From Lineus longissimus (lineage: Eukaryota > Nemertea > Pilidiophora > Heteronemertea > Lineidae): a stretch of 64,000 bases of DNA. Below are positions 55,731 through 64,000 of this stretch, piece after piece. Position numbers and translations under genes: made by a program. How positions within the stretch are numbered: position 1 is the stretch's first letter; each line of letters opens with the position of its first letter. Under the pieces are notes generated by a model, which saw nothing but the letters and a program-made list of their open reading frames with translations, was not told the DNA's origin and ran no database searches. Location of the stretch: positions 5,458,001-5,522,000 of the forward strand of contig NC_088316.1 of NCBI RefSeq assembly GCF_910592395.1, read 5' to 3'.

Positions 55731-56317
55731 TTAACTCTTTCACTGCCAGCCCTATTTTAAAGTTATTCCCCCATCTTGCCAGCTTTTTTGTCATTTTTAC
55801 CACTTTTTTGTGGCAGGAGCTGGGGCCCTCTTTGGCGCCCTCGGCCACGTGCAGCTTGATTCCCACCTGCAGCAGGCTGCGCCCCCTGCCCACCATCACC
55901 TGAGTCATTGTTACTACTACTTAGATCACTAGACTTGTGAAATTTGCTTGACAGCAAATTTGATGGTCTCCACATGGAAAGGGAAAGTTCAGTGAAGAGG
56001 TCAAGGGTGGAAAGGTGGGACGATTTCAAAGTCATCGAAATGATCCGAATTTTGAAAATCGTTTTGCGATATTCCATGGATCAAGTTGAGTTTGATGGAA
56101 CTGGGGTGATTGATTTTCGGTATATTCAGCAGTTTCGCTGGACTACCTCCATAAATGTGGACATGGCGGGAGGTTTAAATCAATGTGGAATCAATAGTTT
56201 GGTTAACTTTTTGATGAGTAGATGGAAACACTGAAATAACGTTTTGAAACGTTATTGGCAATTTAGCGACCTATTTTCAAAAACGTTTTAAAACGTTATT
56301 GGCAGTGAAAGAGTTAA
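55731..56317. mobile_element. TTAA-flanked miniature element, type B (unit 8)
   Basis: 587 bp, both TTAA ends, same internal segment as units 4 and 5. Confidence 0.72.
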
Positions 56318-58276
56318 TGACTTCAAAGTTTGCATTGATAAATGACCTCTCCATTAGTGACAGTCTCCATCACCATGTGCTGGTGAAATGACATCCCGAG
56401 AAAATCAGAGGTTAATATTCGCTTATTTACCAGTGAGGGTAAATGTCTCAGAGGTTTGTAGCAGGGCCAGAGAGAGGCAATCATTAACCCCTGATTTCTT
56501 CAGAAAATAAACCTCTACACATATAGATGCCTGCAACTGCAACTGACCAAGCAAAGTGGACAACTCTATTCAGATTGTATCTTCTTGTACACTGTAAAAG
56601 TTGGGTCCAGACTGTGGGGTGTTTTTTTAATACTGTATAGGCCTTCATGTAGGTCAGTATACCATAAAAATATGTTAAAATCATAATGATAATGACAATA
56701 TTTAAGTCATCCTCCAGCAACATGTCCTGTGTATTTATGTCCAGAAAGTGTTTAAGATGCACCTCTGCTGCATAACCACAACATTATTTAATACAATTTG
56801 CTGTTCATGTATGACTCCTCAGTCTGACAACTGGTAGAGTGGAGTTTTAGTGGATGACCATCGGAGATCACTACACCCTTAGCTCAATGTGAGGGCTTGG
56901 GCAAAACCAAGGCTTCCACTCCAACATATTCACCTCGTACAGAGTTTGATTTTTACATGTCTCAGTCATTGCCATGTTTCTAAACTTTTCATTAAGGCCT
57001 GATTCTAATTACAATAGAACATCTTGGCTTGCTTGTAGAGTGAGGTTGGGTGATGACCTTACCATGACATTCCAGCATGGGCATGAGCTTGGGGCAACCT
57101 ATCATACCCCTCAGTTAGATATTTTCACACTTGAATTAAATGAAATTAAAGTAGACAGTGTTTCTTAAACACTTCATCAAGATGATAACTTGAAGAAAAC
57201 ATGCAAGCAGGCTTGTCTGTCTGACTTCAGTGTCATACTAGTAAAACAGGATACCACATTTTTTAAATCCCTTTTTCAATTTCAATTTACAAAACCGACA
57301 CAACTCCGTCAACCTTATTTTACTGGTTTTGGTGGGTGTGTTTCACACAGCCCTATTACCAATAAAAATAGGCCTTTTGTAATGCTTGTACAGTGGCCCT
57401 TCAACTGGAATACACAGCATCACTGCTGGATAGCATCTTCACAGTATACTTAGCCAGTTTAAAGAGGAAATATAGAATTGAGAGTGCAACCAAATAAACA
57501 AGAGAAAATACATCAACTTTTGGCTCTGTGAAAATTTCACGGTCTACAGTCATCATTATCATGTATGAATATCACAAACTTTTATCACTTTAACCAAAAG
57601 TGAAGCATTTTCTTATTATCAAAATTTGCAATTAGTGCAAACCCTTTCAGAAAATTAACACAGCGATGTCACTTTTCATTTTCATCAAACTTTTATGATA
57701 TCTCTGTCATCTTTTGACTCTGACTATAAAATGCTGTTGATTTTTGATCAAATGCTGTAAAAAATAGTGATCTCTGATCAATAATCTCCATCGACATGTC
57801 AGATGATTTGATGAAGAACAATGAATGTTTTGATGTGGGATCCAAGCCTAAATGGGCTGAACCACAGGTCTAGCTACCATCATAACTCAACAGGCCTAAT
57901 TAGTAGGGCCTAAAAAGGCAATTGGAATGATCATGTTAGAAAAAACAGTAATGAAGTATATTAATCTGTTTATGTTGTGATTGATTAAGAATGGGTTAAT
58001 TGGTGTTTTTGATTTACAATTATTCATTGATTGGGCCATCAGCATGTGAATGAAGGGTGAGGTTTAGCTGCCTAGGGTTGGGGTTCCCCAAGCTAGGGAT
58101 GGTTCCTGTAGGACCAAGCCAACCAATAAACAGCTCCTAGGAGGGCACAGGGTCAGAGGCATCAACTGACCCTTCCAAGCTGATTAATCTTTGTATCATA
58201 AAACAGTGCCAGGAAATTTGTCAAAGGTTCAGGAAGGTTTGTGACTTGAAGATCACACAAGCTGTCTTTGACTTTG

Positions 58277-58324
58277 TATAAAACCTCTGAAGGACACCAC
58301 AGGGGTATCATTGATTGATTCAAA
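58277..58324 (+). promoter_or_regulatory. Copy 9 core promoter: TATA box and CHR-like site
   Basis: TATAAAA 58,277-58,283 and TTCAAA 58,319-58,324. Confidence 0.55.
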
Positions 58325-58435
58325 CCCCATTGAAGTGAGACAGGATTTCCAAGTACCTATAAATATTGTCCAGACAGACCGGCAGACACACCGTCTCCAA
58401 CATCAGACCGAGCATCTCACATCTTACAAACTACA

Positions 58436-59689
58436 ATGGATTTCTCTTATAAAGTCACGTCTGCAGCGGAAGACACTGTCAGTCATGTGTCACCTGATGG
58501 TGAGGACTCCAGGGACAGTGGACTTGGCAGTGATGTCCAGTTTGATGACTCCTTCACCTTCTCTGATATCCTTGGACTCAAAGTCGACTCACCGAAAGCA
58601 AGTAGTTCTCCTGTTGATTTCAAATTGAGGACTCCGTATGCAGAGTTATCACGAACCAGCTGTGATAATCCTGTTGGTCGTGCACTTTCCTTTGGATCGC
58701 CACAATCAGAGGATGATTACGTGTTGAAGGACTTCAGTCTTGAGAATGTTTCTACCAGCAGCTCCAATGCTTCATATGTAACGGAATTCAAGGGACTCAA
58801 TCTATCGCTATCTGCAACTCCCTCATCATCGCCGTCATTTGGACAACGTCTACGGAAATCACTAGCATCAAAATTCGATGCTGATGAGGACAGTTCGTTC
58901 ACGCTTTGCAAAAGGCCATCTTTGAACAAACGAAAACAGGCAGCTTTGAGCTCACAGTCAAAACGTTGCAAATTTGATACTGATTCGACTGACATTTCAA
59001 CTTTGAATGAAAGCATCTCAATGGACTTCAGTGCTTTGGGACATGCAGACAACGCTCCTAGACTTACAAACGAGGCTCACATCAAATCTGTGTTGAATCG
59101 TTGCGCTGATGAGGACAATCTCACTGGTGACTTTTCCCAAGCATGCTCACTGCCCTGTGTGAGTGGCAAACATCAAGATCTGAAATACGTCACAGTGGAT
59201 ACCGTAGGACAGTTACTCGCAGGGGAACATGACGAATCTGTTGAGTATAAAATCATCGATTGCCGATATCCGTACGAATATGAAGGCGGCCATATCGAAA
59301 ATGCTGAGAACCTGTACACCAAGGACGAGATCACAAGTGAATTTGTAGCAAGGTTGCAACGAACAACCGATGTGGAGAAATGTCTTGTGCTCATCTTCCA
59401 TTGCGAGTTTTCATCAGAACGAGGACCAAAACTTGCACGTTTCTTGAGGAACCAGGATCGTGAAATGAACAAGGACAATTATCCTCATCTTCATTATTCT
59501 GAAGTATACGTTATGGAGGGCGGCTATAAGAATTTTTACGAGCATTGCCTTGGGAAATGTGTGCCGCAGACTTACATGCCAATGTTACACAAGGACTTCT
59601 CCGATGATTTGAAATTCTACCGTTCCAAAGCCAAGTCATGTGACAGGAAGAAGTCGAGGAAGCCATTATCCCGCCGCCTTGTTCTCTGA
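58436..59689 (+). CDS. CDC25 phosphatase, copy 9 (intact)
   Basis: Full 417-codon frame; HCEFSSER and DCRYPYEY intact. Private changes: CDNPVGRAL, where others have CDTPVGRAL, removing a TP site that a proline-directed kinase could use; RKQAALSS; GHADNAP; EKCLVLIF just before the active site; HYSEVYV; and HCLGKCVP. The CDS belongs with copy 7 (VTEFKGLNLS, LNKRKQA), yet the downstream flank resembles the type B units (aaaggtgaggtaacacattt). Confidence 0.92.
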   Translation: MDFSYKVTSAAEDTVSHVSPDGEDSRDSGLGSDVQFDDSFTFSDILGLKVDSPKASSSPVDFKLRTPYAELSRTSCDNPVGRALSFGSPQSEDDYVLKDFSLENVSTSSSNASYVTEFKGLNLSLSATPSSSPSFGQRLRKSLASKFDADEDSSFTLCKRPSLNKRKQAALSSQSKRCKFDTDSTDISTLNESISMDFSALGHADNAPRLTNEAHIKSVLNRCADEDNLTGDFSQACSLPCVSGKHQDLKYVTVDTVGQLLAGEHDESVEYKIIDCRYPYEYEGGHIENAENLYTKDEITSEFVARLQRTTDVEKCLVLIFHCEFSSERGPKLARFLRNQDREMNKDNYPHLHYSEVYVMEGGYKNFYEHCLGKCVPQTYMPMLHKDFSDDLKFYRSKAKSCDRKKSRKPLSRRLVL

Positions 59690-60440
59690 ACAATGAACAA
59701 TTCAACTCACGACTCGAGATTTGAACATAATGGCAATCTTGTTTGTTTGAAAAATATCTAATCAAACTCATCGACAACGGAAATTTTAAAATGCTAATTA
59801 GGAGGTAAATTGGATATTTCTCAAACAATAGCATGTTGTTTATAAGAGACGATATTTGTTGGTGCTATTCACTTAATACAGACCTCTAAAACACAGTGGT
59901 CATTGTATTGTGCTAAAGATATCCAGTTGTACATGTAGGCTAATATTTTAGACTGACACTGATCAGCAAAAAAACCAAATCAAAATCATCATGTAACTGG
60001 ATATACCTTGACAATGGCACCTTAGAGTGTGAAAAAACATTGGTGCTATACACAGACTCAGTATTTCAACTGTGGCTTTAGACTCTTGTGCTGAGCCTAA
60101 TCAAATCAAATCATGATTTAGGCATCATGGCCCAGAATTGGCCTTTGCCTTGCATCATTCGAACTAAATTTTGAGATTTTGTATCTGGAAAATTTTTTCT
60201 GCGGTGCCGATTCAAAGTCCTCAAAGTAGTACTGACAGGCTCACAACACCTTGATTTCAACCAAATGCAAGCAAAATGAGTCTTCTGTAAATATGTTAAT
60301 ATGTAAATTTGAAAACAATGTCAATTTATGTAAATATTATTTATAAATATAAAATAAAAATAAAAACAAAAACAAAATACATTTCTTAATCCAAGTTAAT
60401 TAAAGGTGAGGTAACACATTTTATGTTGGCTGTCACAAAA

Positions 60441-60444
60441 TTTA
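60441..60444. other. Empty site of the TTAA element in unit 9
   Basis: Reads gtcacaaaa TTTA tgacttcaaa. The filled sites read gtcacaaaa TTAA...element...TTAA tgacttcaaa. One TTAA-like tetramer with nothing inserted is what a pre-insertion allele or a precise piggyBac-type excision would leave, with one later substitution. Confidence 0.7.
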
Positions 60445-60699
60445 TGACTTCAAACTCAAAGTTTGCATTGATAAATGACCTCTCCATTAGTGACAGTCTC
60501 CATCACCATGTGCTGGTGAAATGACATCCCAAGAAAATCAGAGGTTAATATTCGCTTATTTGCCTGTGAGGGGAAATATCTCAGGGGTTTGTAGCAGGGC
60601 CAGAGAGAGGTAATCATTAACCCCTGATTTCCTCAGAAAATAAACCTCTACACATATAGAAGCCTGCAACTGCAACTGACCAAGCAAAGTGGACAACTC

Positions 60700-61396
60700 C
60701 ATAGACCAGGATATCCTTTCTTAAAAGGACACACAATCTTGGTACAGAATTGGTCATTTCCTCTTTTATAATCAAGTCACCTTTCTATCAAAGAAAGATT
60801 AGTCAGTTTCAAGGCAATGGGTGTCCTGAAAAGAGAGTTCTTCATATTCAATAGTGACGGCCATCAGCCATTCGCTTGGACAAGTCCTATAACGGGAGAC
60901 TATAGACAGGAGCTAGGTGGGCCAGATTAAGGTTCACAATGTCACTGACAGGTGTCTCTGCTATCACACAGCACATTGAGGCTTGCAAAAAGAACACTAT
61001 GATCAATAGTCAAACTGACCCAATTCCTCAAAGTGTCAGTAGATAGGCTTTAAAATCGTTCGATATACAGTTGGCTTCTGAAACACCAGCAAGATAAATT
61101 GCAAATGACCAAATTTCTATGTAGAAATTACATCCAAGCAATTATATCGAAGCGATTTTTGGTGGGAATTGCCAGCCAAACATAAATAGGCCCATAGTAG
61201 CCATGTGTGACCTCATATCCACTCAGAAGTTTCTGGGTCGTTTTCAATTCTCACTGTGGTAAGTAATGAAGAGAAGTGCAGCTCAAATCTAATTATTCTT
61301 TAACTAATCATTCTCTGTGCCACCTTTAATAGAGACCACCCATCTGGCCCCAGCTCCTACCTATTAGTCCCCCTTTGAATTTTAACTTTAACTTAC
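60700..61396 (-). other. Giant MFSD8 intron, part right of the array
   Basis: Unique intron sequence leading to the donor at 61,396. No repeat or exon recognised. Confidence 0.6.
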
Positions 61397-61531
61397 CGTT
61401 TTGTGATCTCCTTTAAGAATATGAAGACAATAAAGGAGAGGACAGCTCCTGCAGCCAAGATGATGCCACAGTATAAAGTTGCTTGTTCCCGGGTCCAGGT
61501 GAACATGTCCATAGCGAATGGGGTACCAATA
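61397..61531 (-). CDS. MFSD8: MFSD8 (CLN7) exon 5' of the giant intron
   Basis: Acceptor cataattgcag|TATTGG and donor AAACG|gtaagt. Its first base completes a Thr codon opened by the exon at 63,016-63,130, and its last two bases (CG) are completed by the first G of the exon at 19,463. It encodes IGTPFAMDMFTWTREQATLY then CGIILAAGAVLSFIVFIFLK. This matches the vertebrate TPLTMDMYAWTxEQAxLYNGIILA segment, a loop plus a transmembrane helix. Confidence 0.9.
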
Positions 61532-62057
61532 CTGCAATTATGAAAAAAATGTAAAATGATATACCTCAAAATTTCAAAGTTCCCAATAAAAGCTTTTTCA
61601 TGTGAAAACAGAAGGACATGAAATACAGGGCTCGAGCTACACTTTCCAACTCAGGAGTCAAACTCAAGTCTTGACAAAATCTCAGGAGTCCTGTAACAGT
61701 TTCTAAGTTAAGAATTTTAGGGTCCAGGGCAAAGTTTCATGCTTCAAAAGACACTTTTCGGCGTTAACCTCGAGCCTTGGAAATTAGCAAACATTAAGGT
61801 GATTTTCGTCGCTGCAACCTGCGATCATGGTCACATGCAACAAAAATCTCGCGTTTGTGACAGTGATCGCAGGTTCGTGCAACACGAATCAGTGATCACT
61901 GCAACCTGGGATCAGTTTTATCAAACACAACAATTACCAGTTTTACCTGCGGACAAGCGATCCTATGGATCGATTACGCAGGTAGGGTACCATCTTTCCT
62001 CAGGGATACGAATAAGTCACAGAGAAAATGACAGCTGAATTATAACAAATGATATAG

Positions 62058-62331
62058 GAGGGAGAAACAAGGGGACATATCTTCAAGCTGAGAAAACCGC
62101 GGGTAATTACAAACATTAGGGCTAATGCACTGATACCCAGAACAATAAATGATTGGAACAGGCTTCCAGAGAGTTTAGTGATTAGCGAGACGGTGGACAG
62201 TTTTAAAAGAGGGTTGGATAGATGGTTTAATGGGGACCCCTCCATCTACCGCTATTGAGGGTGCTTGAGCTACAGTGGACTTAGATGTAAATAGTGTATA
62301 TAGAGTTGGAGTGAGGAACAAAAAAAAAAAA
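62058..62331 (+). mobile_element. LINE 3' remnant with A tail
   Basis: The frame from 62,058 to a TGA at 62,256 encodes the last 66 residues or so of a LINE polyprotein. It includes TRGHIFKLRKPRV and INDWNRLPESLVISETVDSF, the conserved end of Jockey/CR1-like elements of the type seen near 6 kb. About 60 bp of UTR ends in a run of 12 A. Confidence 0.7.
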
Positions 62332-62972
62332 TGAACTAAAGGGCAGAGACCTGTATTCATCCACGACCGGAAGTGTGGCACAGTCACATAGAGCTTATCA
62401 AAATGTCAAGTTGTGGTAAATACATGGCTGGGATGGACCAAAGTGGAATTAATTCTCAATCTGTGGTTGATTCTTAATCTACAGAGTCAGGCCATCACAG
62501 AAATATGCTTTTTGATAATATAATTAAGAAAATGTGGTCTCACTGGTCAGTTTAGAACTTGTACTTTGACAGGGCCATATCAATGCGCCAGTGACGTTTT
62601 GATGGATATGGTGTACGGAAATCTTTTTTTCTCAGGCAATCGGTATTGGAATTTTTTAAAACTTTATTATGCTATTGGCAAAGGGTTCTTCTTGACACAT
62701 ATAAAATTTTGTGCAGATTGATTGGTCCAATAAGTACTTTTTTTACCAAAACCTATGCACAACAATGTACACGTAATGTACACATGTTTTAATAGAGGAC
62801 TCTGGCCTAAACAAGGGAGTTTGAACAACAGAAATTAGGGGAGTGATAAAAATGGAGGAACCAATAAAGCGAAATGAAAACTGACATTATGAATATGCGT
62901 GTGATTGCCACATCGCGCGAGAAATTTAAGTACGAAGCAGTGAAAAAACGGAAAACGGTTAAAAAACCGAAA

Positions 62973-62999
62973 GATGATGATGATGATGATGATGATGAT
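62973..62999 (+). repeat. GAT microsatellite, nine units
   Basis: Nine perfect GAT triplets just inside the MFSD8 intron. The Asp-rich reading on the plus strand is a by-product. Confidence 0.9.
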
Positions 63000-63015
63000 A
63001 TGTTGGTATACTTAC

Positions 63016-63130
63016 GTCTCAAACATTGTGAACACAACGAGTATACAGAAGAAGATGAAGATATTTGCCACCACTGCAACATAGTCTGGTCGTCGTTCCT
63101 CATGACCAAGCCGATGTGACACCAGGGGAC
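63016..63130 (-). CDS. MFSD8: MFSD8 (CLN7) exon, most 5' in the window
   Basis: Acceptor acaccttgcag|GTCCCC and donor GAGAC|gtaagt. It encodes HEERRPDYVAVVANIFIFFC then ILVVFTMFET. This is the family's (R)RPxxxAVV helix followed by the FET that leads into the next exon (phase 2). It starts in phase 1, so further 5' exons, including the start codon and the N-terminal sorting signal, lie beyond the right edge. The five exons together give 321 residues, about the C-terminal 60% of a typical CLN7 protein. Confidence 0.87.
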
Positions 63131-64000
63131 CTGCAAGGTGTATGTGATCGAAGTAAGTTTCAGCACAAAACGTTTTGAAATCCAAAGAGATTATGAGTCT
63201 TATTCAGGACATTCATTGACATCAGAAATGACACTGTGATACAGTCAATCCTTGCATTTTCTTCAGGATCTAAAGTCTTAGCTGATGATGTATTCCTAGG
63301 CTGTTTGGGCCTAAAAGATAACTACCAAGTCCTGTCTAATAAGATGCCACAAAGAAGCTTTATATTTCATCTCTCACAGTAGCGAAAGGCATATAAAGGG
63401 CTTGGGGTAGCTCTCCCCAAAAACCCTTCCTGGTACACCTGTAAACATCTAGTCAAGGTCAGCTCTCGGACCACACTTGACCCCTGACCTCACTGATACA
63501 TGTACATGTATGATAAACCAGTGATTAATTCATAACAGAGCCACATGTTTTCACTTTTATTTTATTATTTTGCAGGAACACCCTGTGGAACCAGCAACAA
63601 CCTCGCCAAGTAAAACTAACTTGAGCGGCCCATGTATGGACTGTACATCCAACATGCAGCTTCCACATGGGACTCTGAGTCTCTGGGAGCCATGTTCAGG
63701 CTTTTAAACTGCTGCTTCTTTGGCATGTTAAATGAAAAAAGTTGCGGGTTTGGGAGAAATCAAAGCACACATCCCAACCCTTGCTTTAAACACTAAAGAC
63801 AGAGATGCTTCATCGATTTCAAGTCTGAACGTAGCTCCTTGGGTGACTAGGCATAGCCTGGTCAGGGCGAGGAAGCTGTAAATTGGGCCTGCGGTCCACA
63901 CTAGGGGGCCTTGCTTAGAAGTTGTCTTTACCCTGAAGCTGGATGCACACAGAGAGCAGGTTGGCTGTGAGATGGTTAGATGGAAGGCCCTCAGAGAGGT
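63131..64000 (-). other. MFSD8 intron at the right edge
   Basis: No further MFSD8 exon was recognised before the end of the window. No other feature is supported. Confidence 0.5.

Larger units (their letters stand above)
51924..56566 (+). repeat. Tandem unit 8 (4,643 bp)
   Basis: Holds CDC25 copy 8 and a type B element. Confidence 0.88.
21845..60699. repeat. CDC25 gene array inside the MFSD8 intron
   Basis: Nine CDC25 copies with shared flanking DNA. Copies 1-2 lie on the minus strand and copies 3-9 on the plus strand. Array similarity starts on the left about two bases beyond the stop codon of copy 1 and stops on the right at ggacaactc (60,699). Unit junctions inside the array fall at the same ggacaactc|tattcagattg point (30,944; 38,010; 42,650; 47,291; 51,923; 56,566), so the duplicated segment ran from tattcagattg to ggacaactc. 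Units are 4.63-4.65 kb once insertions are removed. The high identity among copies indicates recent expansion or ongoing homogenisation. Confidence 0.92.
56567..60699 (+). repeat. Tandem unit 9 (4,133 bp, lacks the TTAA element)
   Basis: Last unit of the array. It is about 510 bp shorter than its neighbours because the TTAA-flanked element is missing. After ggacaactc the sequence turns into unique intron DNA. Confidence 0.88.
61532..63015 (-). other. MFSD8 intron with LINE remnant and GAT repeat
   Basis: Intron of 1.48 kb. It contains a LINE 3' remnant and, 16 bp inside the donor, a (GAT)9 microsatellite. Confidence 0.65.

Noticed and set aside
21845-60699. Array as an assembly artefact
   Set aside because: Units differ by unique insertions, distinct frameshifts, different element types and poly-C lengths, and both orientations occur. 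This is hard to obtain by mis-assembly, though long-read confirmation would be welcome.
21845-60699. CDC25 copies as independent processed retrocopies
   Set aside because: The copies share kilobases of flanking DNA, a promoter and common unit junctions, so spread was by DNA duplication. The founder may have been a retrocopy, but no poly(A) tail or target duplication is visible at the unit edges.
61740-62038. 99-codon plus-strand frame near 61.8 kb
   Set aside because: No family resemblance. The region has repeated cgcaggt/tgcaacc words also seen in the 2.4-kb insertion, so it is probably repeat debris in an intron.
62874-63119. Plus-strand 81-codon frame with a poly-Asp stretch
   Set aside because: It is antisense to the MFSD8 exon at 63,016-63,130, and its Asp run is the GAT microsatellite.

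Overview
The window is animal genomic DNA, most likely from a marine invertebrate. It has GT-AG introns, a lysosomal MFS transporter gene split over five visible exons, L2/CR1-like LINE remnants, a complete DIRS-type tyrosine-recombinase retrotransposon, several miniature DNA transposons and many short foldback repeats. There are no bacterial operons, ribosome binding sites or CRISPR arrays. The species cannot be named from the sequence alone.

Layout. Bases 1-8.4 kb are gene-poor repeat debris: diverged tandem repeats, a cluster of hairpins near 5.1 kb, one decayed LINE fragment and a better preserved L2-like LINE with a single 22-bp duplication frameshift. Bases 8,545-15,080 are a full-length DIRS element on the minus strand (gag-like, RT/RNase H and tyrosine recombinase frames, inverted terminal repeats and an internal complementary region). 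It lies inside an older foldback repeat. From 15.5 kb to the right edge the minus strand carries the 3' part of an MFSD8/CLN7 orthologue: exons at 63.0, 61.4, 19.4, 18.1 and 16.5 kb, with all splice phases matching. Its stop codon and 3' UTR have been amplified into a 250-bp tandem repeat.

The striking feature is the 41.9-kb intron between the 61.4-kb and 19.4-kb exons. It holds an array of nine intronless CDC25 dual-specificity phosphatase genes. Two are on the minus strand at the left and seven on the plus strand, the latter in direct tandem with a unit of about 4.64 kb. Five copies (2, 3, 4, 7, 9) have a full 417-codon frame with the HCEFSSER active site and a DSGLGS sequence matching the beta-TrCP degron. 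Copy 1 is truncated, and copies 5, 6 and 8 carry 1- or 2-bp deletions. Every copy with an intact 5' end has the same TATA box 153 bp upstream of an ATG in good context, so these are promoter-bearing genes rather than bare processed copies.

Each unit also carries a TTAA-flanked, piggyBac-like miniature element downstream of CDC25, except the rightmost unit, which has an apparent empty site. One unit has an additional 2.4-kb insertion. Single-base signatures show two subfamilies interleaved along the array and a gene-conversion patch in copy 6. MFSD8 transcription on the minus strand would read seven CDC25 copies in antisense and two in sense, so the host intron could form sense/antisense RNA. 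No transcription evidence is available here; expression and function of individual copies are inference.
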